The notes beneath the pieces were generated by a model. It was not told where the DNA came from and made no database searches. It saw only the letters and a list, made by a program, of their open reading frames with translations. A stretch of DNA of 64,000 bases from Weeksella virosa DSM 16922 (lineage in GTDB: Bacteria; Bacteroidota; Bacteroidia; Flavobacteriales; Weeksellaceae), in the NCBI RefSeq assembly GCF_000189415.1, contig NC_015144.1:124001-188000 (forward strand), written 5' to 3'. Positions 22,425 through 29,390 of this stretch are shown piece after piece. How positions within the stretch are numbered: the stretch's first letter is position 1; the number at the start of each line of letters is the position of its first letter. The position numbers and the translations under genes were made by a program.

Positions 22425-25160
22425 TTATTTCTTTTTAGTTTTCTTTTCCTTTTTCAATAATGGCATTGTGTATTCGTTATACAAGTCAAATAGAAATTCA
22501 ATCCGAGCCGTTTCGTTATTAAATGCTTGTGGTCTGTAACACAAATCAACTGCTTTGTCCAATTCTTGATGTGCTTTTACTAATTTAGGTGGCATTGTTA
22601 AAGGGTCATACAAATCTGCAAGACTACTTTCAAGAAACTCTGCTCTTACATCCAAAACCTTCTGCGCTTTGGTTTCAACTGCTTTTTTGTTCTTATCACT
22701 TGGCTCTTTTGGCCAAGGATAGTTGTTATAAACAATTTCATTGCTGTACCTGTAATCGCTTTTTATTCGACCACATACATAATTCACCCATGTCATATGC
22801 ATATCTGATTGTAAAACCCCAAACTCAAAAAGAGTAGCTTGGTCAATCGCTGAGCAAGTGTTATTTGGTATATGATTATTGTCAAAAAAGCCCATTGGAA
22901 TATACTTTCTATTCATAGAAGAGTTTAAAGGCACAAGGACAAAATCATTTTCTGGTTGCCTTATTTCTCCAAACAAACTTGGGAACGCTGCAAGTTTTTG
23001 TGTAGCTGCTCTTGAACTTTTTAGTCTAAGTTGCTTTACATTTTCAACTCTTTTATGAACTTCTTTTAACTGTTTTAGCAATTTAGGTGATACACCTTTC
23101 AACCAAATGCAGTATTTCTTTTTACCATTTAGAAATTCGTGAGCACTAAGCAAAGGCTTAATGACTTGGCTCGCATTAGGCTCGATACTCAAAAGTTCGT
23201 CTTTTTCTTCTGGGCTTAGTAAAAAATTACCCCCATCATTTGGCATACTTCCGAATGAAATTTCAGAAACATTACAGATAGGTTTTCTTCGTTTAAGAAC
23301 AACCAAGTCAGCCCCTTCAACCAAATAGGGATTTATATTTTTTACAGCAATTTCTAAAGGTTCCCCTTTAATGTCGTCATAAGTCCAAATGGATTTCTTT
23401 TTTGTATCAAAATTTGCAAAACCTATTATGATAACATGAACAGCAGCTTTTCCTCTTGCTTCATTTGACCAATTAAAAGTTCTATGTGCAAAGTGGATTT
23501 TTATACCATAATTATTAAAAAGTTCATTCCATAAAAGTCCTGTCTGCTCTCCTTGTGCAATAGAGTTGGTTGAAACGAAACCAACTTTTATTTCTGTGCC
23601 ATTGATTAATTTTGATGCCTTTAAATACCAAGCGGTTACATAGTCCAATACACCTGCTCCTTTTACACCATTGAAAACAAGTGCCATATCTTCTTTTTGC
23701 TCTTTGCTTTGGTATTGTTTTCCATAAAAAGGTGGATTACCAAGAATGTACGATAGTTCAGATTTTGGTACTATATCTGTCCATATTGTTCTTAGGGCGT
23801 TTCCATGCACAATAGTAGCAGACTTTTTTAATGGTAAACGAGCGTAGTACATTCCGAATGCTTCTGAAATACGCAAGTTCATTTGGTGGTCCATTAGCCA
23901 CAATGCAACTTCTGCAATACGAGCAGGAAACTCATCATATTCAATGCCATAGAATTGGTCAACATCAACGAGCATTATTTGGTCGATTCCAATAACTTGT
24001 TGGCCACCATACAACTCTTTAAGGATTTCCAATTCTAAAAGTCGTAATTCACGGTAGGTTATGATTAAGAAGTTACCACAACCACAAGCTGGGTCAAGAA
24101 ATTTTAAACTTCCGAGTTTTTGGTGAAATTCTTTGAGCTTGTTTTTGTTGCTTTTAACCTTTTTAAATTCTGCTTGCAGTTCGTCAAGAAAAAGTGGTTT
24201 TATCAGTTTAAGAATATTCTTTTCAGAGGTGTAGTGCGCTCCAAGGTTTCTGCGTTCTTCGGGATTCATTACACTTTGGAACATACTACCGAAAATCGCA
24301 GGCGAAATTTTACCCCAATCCAATGAGCTACATTCTAAAAGAATTTCACGCATTCTTGAATTGAATGAAGCAATTGGTAAAGGCTCTTCAAAGAGTTTTC
24401 CGTTTACATATGGAAATGCAGCTAAATGTTCATCAAGGTTTTTGAGTCGTTTGTCAGTAGGTGTATTTAAGACTTGAAAATATTGAGCCAACCAAGCTCC
24501 AAGGTCGCTGCCGTCTTCGTTGGTTTTTACTTCTATAAACTCTTTGAAGGTATCTTTTTCAAAAATTCCGGTGTCGTCCGCAAACAAGCAAAAAAGTAAC
24601 CTTACCAAGAAAACTTCTAAAGGATGTCCTTCATAACCACTTTCTTCTAATTGGTCGTGAAGCTTTCCCATTAGTTCGGCTGCTTTGATATTTACAGGGT
24701 CTTCATCCTTGAAAGTACGTTTTTGATAACCTGCAATAAATCCAAAAAGCTTAATGTTTTTGTGGAAGTCTTTTATTCCAAACTCATATTCCTTTTTGTC
24801 GTCAAGATCATACAGTTTGAAGTTTTCAAAGTCAGAAACCAAAACATATTTTGGCAATTCATGCTCTTTGATTCCATGAAAGTAGTCAGTCGCTTGTTCA
24901 AAAGCTGCATCAAGATTTTTCCCTTTCGATTTGTGTTCTACAAGTAGAGTACCTTTCCAAAAAAGGTCAATAAAACCTTGTTTGTTGTTCAACTTCTTAA
25001 CTGGTTCTTCAAAGGTGGCAAGTCGCCTTCTGGAAATACCGAACACATTAAAAAAGTCATTCCAAAACGTGTCTTTTTCAGCACGTTCTCTGCTTTCACC
25101 TTCCCATTCTTTTGTGAATTTTAAGGCTCGGTCTTTTATTTCATTCCAACTTAATGCCAT
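22425..25160 (-). CDS. MmeI-type single-chain restriction-modification enzyme (Type IIL)
   Basis: The 911-residue length fits MmeI (919). In order: an N-terminal PD-(D/E)xK nuclease (FIDLFWKGTLLVEHKSKGKN, residues about 58-77), then a helical connector to about 330. Next is a gamma-class N6-adenine methyltransferase with motif I DPACGCGNFLIITYREL (about 357-373) and motif IV LGNPPFYGKQY (about 487-497). Last come a target-recognition region and a C-terminal helical part with YNNYPWP. The enzyme methylates one strand to protect host DNA and cuts unmodified DNA with the same specificity domain. It is the sole cargo of cassette 4. Confidence 0.85.
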   Translation of the reverse strand: MALSWNEIKDRALKFTKEWEGESRERAEKDTFWNDFFNVFGISRRRLATFEEPVKKLNNKQGFIDLFWKGTLLVEHKSKGKNLDAAFEQATDYFHGIKEHELPKYVLVSDFENFKLYDLDDKKEYEFGIKDFHKNIKLFGFIAGYQKRTFKDEDPVNIKAAELMGKLHDQLEESGYEGHPLEVFLVRLLFCLFADDTGIFEKDTFKEFIEVKTNEDGSDLGAWLAQYFQVLNTPTDKRLKNLDEHLAAFPYVNGKLFEEPLPIASFNSRMREILLECSSLDWGKISPAIFGSMFQSVMNPEERRNLGAHYTSEKNILKLIKPLFLDELQAEFKKVKSNKNKLKEFHQKLGSLKFLDPACGCGNFLIITYRELRLLELEILKELYGGQQVIGIDQIMLVDVDQFYGIEYDEFPARIAEVALWLMDHQMNLRISEAFGMYYARLPLKKSATIVHGNALRTIWTDIVPKSELSYILGNPPFYGKQYQSKEQKEDMALVFNGVKGAGVLDYVTAWYLKASKLINGTEIKVGFVSTNSIAQGEQTGLLWNELFNNYGIKIHFAHRTFNWSNEARGKAAVHVIIIGFANFDTKKKSIWTYDDIKGEPLEIAVKNINPYLVEGADLVVLKRRKPICNVSEISFGSMPNDGGNFLLSPEEKDELLSIEPNASQVIKPLLSAHEFLNGKKKYCIWLKGVSPKLLKQLKEVHKRVENVKQLRLKSSRAATQKLAAFPSLFGEIRQPENDFVLVPLNSSMNRKYIPMGFFDNNHIPNNTCSAIDQATLFEFGVLQSDMHMTWVNYVCGRIKSDYRYSNEIVYNNYPWPKEPSDKNKKAVETKAQKVLDVRAEFLESSLADLYDPLTMPPKLVKAHQELDKAVDLCYRPQAFNNETARIEFLFDLYNEYTMPLLKKEKKTKKK

Positions 25161-25185
25161 TATTTAGTTTCGTTTTTTCTGCATG

Positions 25186-25386
25186 CACGCCAACGTTTTG
25201 GGTATTGCCGAAGGCGGGGAAATCGAAGCGAAAAGTTTCGATTTTGCACCGAGGCTAGCCAAAACGAATTTTTATGAGTTAAATTTAAAAATAAAAAACG
25301 AATAAAATTCGTTTTTGGCGGGTAGGGAGTACAAACTTTGAAATTAGCACTTCAGCCCCGCTTTTGGCAATACCTTGTTACCAGCA
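25186..25386. repeat. attC-like site F
   Basis: The left half is CACGCCAACGTTTTGGGTAT, then TGCCGAAGGCGGGG; the right half is GCCCCGCTTTTGGCAATACC, then TTGTTACCAGCA. Inner arms GGTATTGCC and GGCAATACC pair perfectly. It is a long form with a second, deep inner stem GCCAAAACGAATTTT. The last codons of the 128-residue gene run into the right half (stop at 25352). Confidence 0.85.
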
Positions 25387-25738
25387 GTTTTTGTCTTATG
25401 TTAATGATAATAAATGTCAAATATGTTATTATGAAAATTGTCAAAGGAATTTGAAATGCTAAATAGTTAAATTTTTCCAATGGAACTTGAACTAATCGAC
25501 TTGCAATTGGTGATAACATTAATACGAAGCTAATAATCGTTATTGATGTCTCGTTTTTCCATTTTGTCAAGTTTAGTATGATTCCAATAATTCCTAAAAT
25601 TGCAAAAAGTTGGTCAATATTACCAAAGTCAAATAAGGTGAAGAATAACCAACAAATAAAAGGGAGACCAATCATTTGTCCTGCTAGAATTATTAACAGG
25701 TAAGAAATTATTGAAGTTGTTCTAATTGCATTTTTCAT
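25352..25738 (-). CDS. Small four-span membrane protein (cassette 3)
   Basis: The 128-residue protein has four hydrophobic segments (ISYLLIILAGQMIGLPFICW, QLFAILGIIGIILNLT, ITIISFVLMLSPIASRLV, IPLTIFIITYLTFIIIN). No family recognised. Its last about 10 residues are encoded by the attC-like site. Its start overlaps the stop of the lipoprotein gene by 4 nt, so the pair is co-translated. Confidence 0.6.
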   Translation of the reverse strand: MKNAIRTTSIISYLLIILAGQMIGLPFICWLFFTLFDFGNIDQLFAILGIIGIILNLTKWKNETSITIISFVLMLSPIASRLVQVPLEKFNYLAFQIPLTIFIITYLTFIIINIRQKLLVTRYCQKRG

Positions 25739-26085
25739 CCTTGATGTACTTTAATTTTGCTCACAACATTGTTTTCATTAAAAATAACTGTTAGTGTGCC
25801 TTTATTTATTCCTTTCCCAGAGTAACCAAGATAATAGTAAAATTCATTTTTCGTTTCGTTGTCTGGTTTTCCAAGTAGAGCAATTATTTCATTTTTTGTT
25901 TTTCCTTCAAGTTTGTAATTATTACGCAAATCATTCATCATACTCCATCTTAAATTCCAATTTTCTTCGAGATTTAAGTTTGAGTTTTGCCATTTCTCTG
26001 AGTCAAATTTTTCGTGAGATATTTGTCCGCAAGAACTTAAAAGAAGTCCAATTAGTAAAATATAAATTTGAATTTTCGATTTCAT
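25735..26085 (-). CDS. Lipoprotein with BamE/SmpA-like domain (cassette 3)
   Basis: In this 116-residue protein MKSKIQIYILLIGLLLSSC is a lipoprotein signal with lipobox LSSC. Residues about 60-110 (LEGKTKNEIIALLGKPDNET, FYYYLGYSG, LTVIFNENNVVSKIKV) match the BamE/SmpA fold used in outer-membrane assembly and in many orphan lipoproteins. A function beyond envelope location cannot be assigned. Confidence 0.7.
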   Translation of the reverse strand: MKSKIQIYILLIGLLLSSCGQISHEKFDSEKWQNSNLNLEENWNLRWSMMNDLRNNYKLEGKTKNEIIALLGKPDNETKNEFYYYLGYSGKGINKGTLTVIFNENNVVSKIKVHQG

Positions 26086-26112
26086 TTCTGTCTGCGGTGT
26101 GTTTGGTAAAAT

Positions 26113-26251
26113 TGCTGGTAACGTTTCGGGTATTTATGAAGGACGGGAGTCATAGCAAATACTTACGTAAACATACAAAAACTATCGAATTAGACAAAAG
26201 CAAAAAGACGAGCAATTAAGCCCGTCTTTAATAAATACCTTGTTAGCTGAC
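26113..26251. repeat. attC-like site G
   Basis: A short form of about 138 nt. The left half is TGCTGGTAACGTTTCGGGTA, then TTTATGAAGGACGGG; the right half is CCCGTCTTTAATAAATACCT, then TGTTAGCTGAC. Inner arms GGTATTTAT (26129-26137) and ATAAATACC (26231-26239) are perfectly paired and differ from all other sites. Confidence 0.85.
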
Positions 26252-26254
26252 GTT

Positions 26255-26983
26255 TTAATCAGAAGTGTCTACTCCACCGTTATTCATTTCCATCATGTTC
26301 TTTAACGCTTTTTTATATAATTTTTGATATTCTTCATATGTAATGGATTTTGTGAAATTAATTTTTTTAAATTCTTTGTTTGTATTTTTTATTTCTACAA
26401 GATTGTAATATGTGATATCTTTTAAATTATTTCCATATTTTTTTTCGATTTGAATTTCGAAAATTAATCCGGGTAAACCTCCATATAAGCTTGGCCCAAA
26501 GGGACAAGTCATTTCTTCACTATAATATGCCGTAACAATTATATTGTCTTCTAAATTCTCATATATTGCTTTTTTTAATATATAGGTTTTAAATTTTTTC
26601 TCATCGTCAGATATTAGTTTCCAATTAAATTTTGGTATGGAGTCTTCAATGAAATAATTTTTTCCTAATGATGATTTTCTTTCATACATTTTATTTTGTT
26701 CTAGGTTCACAAAGATAATACCTGAAGAAGCCATTGTAAAGAAATCTCCTTCTTCTTGGCGGTTGTTTATCTTGGGGATATATTCAAATTGTGACATTTT
26801 GGAGTCGTACAATAATTCAAATTCTGCCGGTATTGAATGATATTCTTTTCCTTTTTCATCAATATGAGTAGAAGTTACTAAATATAATGCACTAAATTTA
26901 TCATTATCTAAATTTTCTCCAACTTGAGAAAATGTTAAAGATGACGGTAAAATAAATGTCATAATCAAAATTATATATTTCAT
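26255..26983 (-). CDS. GLPGLI family protein (cassette 2)
   Basis: The 242-residue protein has an export signal (ILIMTFILPSSLTFSQ). The family motif is GGLPGLIFEIQIE (residues about 180-192), preceded by the usual aromatic/Cys context TAYYSEEMTCPFGPSLYG. GLPGLI proteins are exported, Bacteroidota-restricted and of unknown function. It is the second of two paralogs in the cassette, 10 nt after the first. Confidence 0.85.
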   Translation of the reverse strand: MKYIILIMTFILPSSLTFSQVGENLDNDKFSALYLVTSTHIDEKGKEYHSIPAEFELLYDSKMSQFEYIPKINNRQEEGDFFTMASSGIIFVNLEQNKMYERKSSLGKNYFIEDSIPKFNWKLISDDEKKFKTYILKKAIYENLEDNIIVTAYYSEEMTCPFGPSLYGGLPGLIFEIQIEKKYGNNLKDITYYNLVEIKNTNKEFKKINFTKSITYEEYQKLYKKALKNMMEMNNGGVDTSD

Positions 26984-26993
26984 AATATGATAT

Positions 26994-27719
26994 TTAATTG
27001 TTTAGATCATACATTTCAATTACATTGGGTGTGTAAATTGTTGCATTATTGCAACATTCTTTGTAATCAAAGTATGCTTTTTTTGCATCGGTGATTATTT
27101 GTTCCCAACTTTTTGTGTTTGTTAGCTCAATTGTTGGAGCAATTTTCAAATCATCATTTAATTGATTTATTTTTATTGCCCACAAATGAATTACATCATT
27201 TTCCTCTCTTACATCTAATATTAATCCTGGTAAACCATAAAATTTCCATGGTCCATCTTTTATAGGGATTGATTCTGTGAAATAAGCAAAATAGGTTCTT
27301 CCTTTATAATCAAATTTAGCTTCACTGCACTCAAATCCTAGAATGATTTTCCTATTACCAGTTAACGTATATTTCACATCTATGATAGGTTCTTTTATTG
27401 TTATTTTTTTTTGAAATAATACATCCGAATATGAAAATATATTTTTTTCTTTAAAATTTTTATAAACTTGATTTTGAACAGAATCTATTTCACCTATAAT
27501 ATTTCCGTCCATATCAAAATCAATTGTGTTTGGTTTAAAAAAATATTTTGGAATGTTAAATACTGATATTTCATTTTGATGAAGCAATTTGCCTAATAAC
27601 GTGTCCTTTGGATTTACTTCCGAATATTTATAATTATAATAGTAGTCTATTTGAATTGTCTGAGAATTACATTTAGGTATAAAATAATATGTAATCAATA
27701 GTAGATATAGAATTTTCAT
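26994..27719 (-). CDS. GLPGLI family protein (cassette 2)
   Basis: The 241-residue paralog of the neighbour has a signal peptide (MKILYLLLITYYFIPKCNS). The motif YGLPGLILDVREEND is preceded by YFAYFTESIPIKDGPWKF. A conserved Cys in ILGFECSEAKFDYKGRTYFA matches the family pattern. Two paralogs downstream of a small secreted peptide is a recurring Bacteroidota arrangement. Confidence 0.85.
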   Translation of the reverse strand: MKILYLLLITYYFIPKCNSQTIQIDYYYNYKYSEVNPKDTLLGKLLHQNEISVFNIPKYFFKPNTIDFDMDGNIIGEIDSVQNQVYKNFKEKNIFSYSDVLFQKKITIKEPIIDVKYTLTGNRKIILGFECSEAKFDYKGRTYFAYFTESIPIKDGPWKFYGLPGLILDVREENDVIHLWAIKINQLNDDLKIAPTIELTNTKSWEQIITDAKKAYFDYKECCNNATIYTPNVIEMYDLNN

Positions 27720-27770
27720 ATATTGTAATTTTATATATTAAAAGTGAGACAAATATTGCCTCACATATAA

Positions 27771-28010
27771 TTATCCTTGTGGTTCAAAAGCCTGTATTGC
27801 CATACTTCTAGCACAAGATTGTGCTTCAGGATACGTAGCCGCTTCACAACAAAATAATTGCCCGCCTGCAGAAACACAATATGTTACACTCATATCCTCG
27901 TTAATTGTGTAATACTCATACTCATTTACTTTGGTGTTATTTGAGTTTTGATTTGCAACCGCAAAACTACCTATTAATAAAATCGATAATGATAAAAATA
28001 AATTTTTCAT
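27771..28010 (-). CDS. Small secreted Cys-rich peptide (cassette 2)
   Basis: The 79-residue protein has a signal peptide (MKNLFLSLSILLIGSFAVAN), a polar linker and a C-terminal module with four Cys (TYCVSAGGQLFCCEA, SCARSM). It is the first gene of the cassette, upstream of two GLPGLI genes. It could be a substrate or partner of these proteins; not recognised beyond a loose resemblance to NVEALA-type peptides. Confidence 0.6.
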   Translation of the reverse strand: MKNLFLSLSILLIGSFAVANQNSNNTKVNEYEYYTINEDMSVTYCVSAGGQLFCCEAATYPEAQSCARSMAIQAFEPQG

Positions 28011-28185
28011 AAATATATAAATTTAAATTGGCGCCTACACTCTTTTTTAAAGTCGTTTTATTGGCTTCCTCCGACTTTTAGCATTCATTTTTTTAAACTA
28101 CTTAAATCAAGCATCTTCTTCAAATTTCCTTAGTGTAAATCAAAGTTTCACTAAAGAATTATCCGACAGATCGTTTTTTAAAAAT

Positions 28186-28323
28186 GTCAGCTAACGGTTC
28201 GGGGCTTTGCGTTCGGGCGGGATTTTCAGCAGAAAATTCCGAGCGAGCGACAAAGCTCAAATTTACGAAAAAGTGTCGAACGGGAACGTTCGACCCGCCT
28301 GACGCAAAACCCTTGTTAGCTGT
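28186..28323. repeat. attC-like site H
   Basis: A short form. The left half is GTCAGCTAACGGTTCGGGGC, then TTTGCGTTCGGGCGGG; the right half is ACCCGCCTGACGCAAAACCC, then TTGTTAGCTGT. Inner arms GGGCTTTGCG and CGCAAAACCC pair with one mismatch. It is the site of cassette 1, nearest the recombinase. Confidence 0.85.
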
Positions 28324-28336
28324 TCGTTGTTTATAT

Positions 28337-28726
28337 TCATTGTTTCGCTCCCCAAATCTCAACCTCTATTTTTATTTCGGGAAGACCTAACGCTTTTACA
28401 TAACCAATAGTCATTGAGGGGTAGGTTTGTCCGAATAAAGTTTCCCATTCTGCATACAAAAAATCCCAATCAATTTCTTCCGTAGCCCAAATATTGACTT
28501 TTATAACGTCATCAGAAGTCAGGTTTTGACTTTCTAAAATCTGTTTGATGTTTTTAAATGTGTTGTGTACTTGTTCGTTCAGGTTTTCGGGAATATTTCC
28601 GTCACTATCTACACCAATCTGTCCCGAAAAAGTGTATAAATCTGAATTTTTCGGAATTATCGTAACGTGTGAATATTTGCCAACAGGTGCAGGAATATTT
28701 TCAGGGTTTAAACGAATGATTTTCAT
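28337..28726 (-). CDS. RidA/YjgF-family protein (cassette 1)
   Basis: The 129-residue protein is of normal length for RidA, the enamine/imine deaminase family. It has the landmarks YTFSGQIGVDSDGN, QVHNTFKNIKQILES, DDVIKVNIWATEEIDW and IGYVKALGLPEIKIEVEIWG. The Arg of the canonical RCxxE region is not evident (YPSMTIGYVKALGLPEIKIE), so deaminase activity is uncertain. It lies 5 nt after the AhpD-like gene and its stop is 14 nt from the site crossover. Confidence 0.85.
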   Translation of the reverse strand: MKIIRLNPENIPAPVGKYSHVTIIPKNSDLYTFSGQIGVDSDGNIPENLNEQVHNTFKNIKQILESQNLTSDDVIKVNIWATEEIDWDFLYAEWETLFGQTYPSMTIGYVKALGLPEIKIEVEIWGAKQ

Positions 28727-28731
28727 AATTT

Positions 28732-29175
28732 CTATTTTACCGTTTTCTTTGTGCTTATCGCAATTCTATTCCACGCATTTATGGTTACAACTGCCATTAT
28801 GATTTGTGCAATTTGATTTCCGTCAAAAAGTTTTTCAGCTTGTTTGTAGGTTTTATCGCTTAACCCGTTTTGGCTAATTAGCGTTACTTCTTCTGTAATG
28901 GCTAAAATCGCTTTTTCTTCTTCGGCAAATAATTCAGTTTCTTTCCAAGCATTAAGCAAGAAAATCCGTTGTGCTGTTTCGCCTTGTTTCAAAGCGTCTG
29001 AAGTGTGCATATTGATACAAAAAGCACAACCGTTAATCTGTGAAGCCCGAATTTTAATCAGCTCCAGATGTGTTTTTGAAAGCCCTGAATTTTGTAGGTA
29101 ATTTTCCAAGGCAAACATTGCTTTGTATGCGTTCGGTTCAAGTTGTTGAATATCTATTCTGTTTTCTAAATTCAT
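28732..29175 (-). CDS. AhpD-like carboxymuconolactone decarboxylase-family protein (cassette 1)
   Basis: I choose ATG 29175 (147 residues, MNLENRIDIQQLEP). The upstream ATG at 29229 would lie in the recombination site itself. The CxxC peroxidase motif is in NGCAFCINMHTSDALKQGET (residues about 50-69). AhpD-type proteins are alkylhydroperoxidases that can regenerate peroxiredoxins. First gene of the first cassette, so it is best placed for expression from the promoter next to the recombinase. Confidence 0.85.
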   Translation of the reverse strand: MNLENRIDIQQLEPNAYKAMFALENYLQNSGLSKTHLELIKIRASQINGCAFCINMHTSDALKQGETAQRIFLLNAWKETELFAEEEKAILAITEEVTLISQNGLSDKTYKQAEKLFDGNQIAQIIMAVVTINAWNRIAISTKKTVK

Positions 29176-29218
29176 TTTTCGTCTGTCGTTTGATTTTAGC
29201 ACTGTCGGTTGTACAATG

Positions 29219-29300
29219 ACAGCTAACACTCAAATATACGAAATAACATTTTATATGCATCTTAAATTTTAAAATCACAAAACACTGTATATTAACACTC
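29219..29300. promoter_or_regulatory. Candidate attI-like primary recombination site
   Basis: ACAGCTAAC (29219-29227) ends the array and is complementary to the far end of cassette 1 at 28315-28323. Beyond it there is no attC-like arm, as expected for an attI. TAACACTC occurs here twice (29224-29231 and 29293-29300), with a third AACACT at 29281. Such direct repeats could be recombinase-binding sites. Confidence 0.55.
29231..29238 (-). promoter_or_regulatory. Candidate cassette promoter -7 box
   Basis: On the - strand TATATTTG matches the Bacteroidota -7 consensus TAnnTTTG exactly. It would start transcripts near the crossover triplet, reading into cassette 1. I do not see a convincing TTG-type -33 element at the usual spacing. 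Confidence 0.45.
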
Positions 29301-29390
29301 TATATCAATATTTATTTATAAATTAGTCGTTCTATTTATAATAAATATTTGTTTTGCGTAATTCAATAATATTTAAAATCCGTACTCGCC

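Larger units (their letters stand above)
13490..29230 (-). mobile_element. Integron-like gene-cassette array (eight cassettes)
   Basis: Eight units of - strand genes are separated by attC-like palindromic sites A to H; site I is the attI-like head. Taking the cut inside the AAC/GTT triplet, the cassettes are: 1, 28195-29226; 2, 26122-28194; 3, 25194-26121; 4, 22291-25193; 5, 21411-22290; 6, 17416-21410; 7, 14363-17415; 8, about 13490-14362. In every cassette the last gene stops within about 40 nt of its site. Cassettes 1 to 7 each have ends complementary over 9 to 10 nt. A tyrosine recombinase gene faces away at 29391. The layout is that of an integron, but the recombinase is not a canonical IntI. 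Confidence 0.85.

Noticed and set aside
13494-28323. Cassette sites read as REP elements or transcription terminators only
   Set aside because: The arms end without T-runs, vary site by site, and the outermost nucleotides match the far end of the same cassette, which neither REP elements nor terminators would do.
13494-28323. CRISPR array
   Set aside because: Repeats are long, imperfect, palindromic and separated by genes of 0.5 to 3.5 kb; no short regular spacers.
28184-28390. Open frames on either strand across site H
   Set aside because: They are by-products of a GC-richer palindromic site and have no protein-like features.
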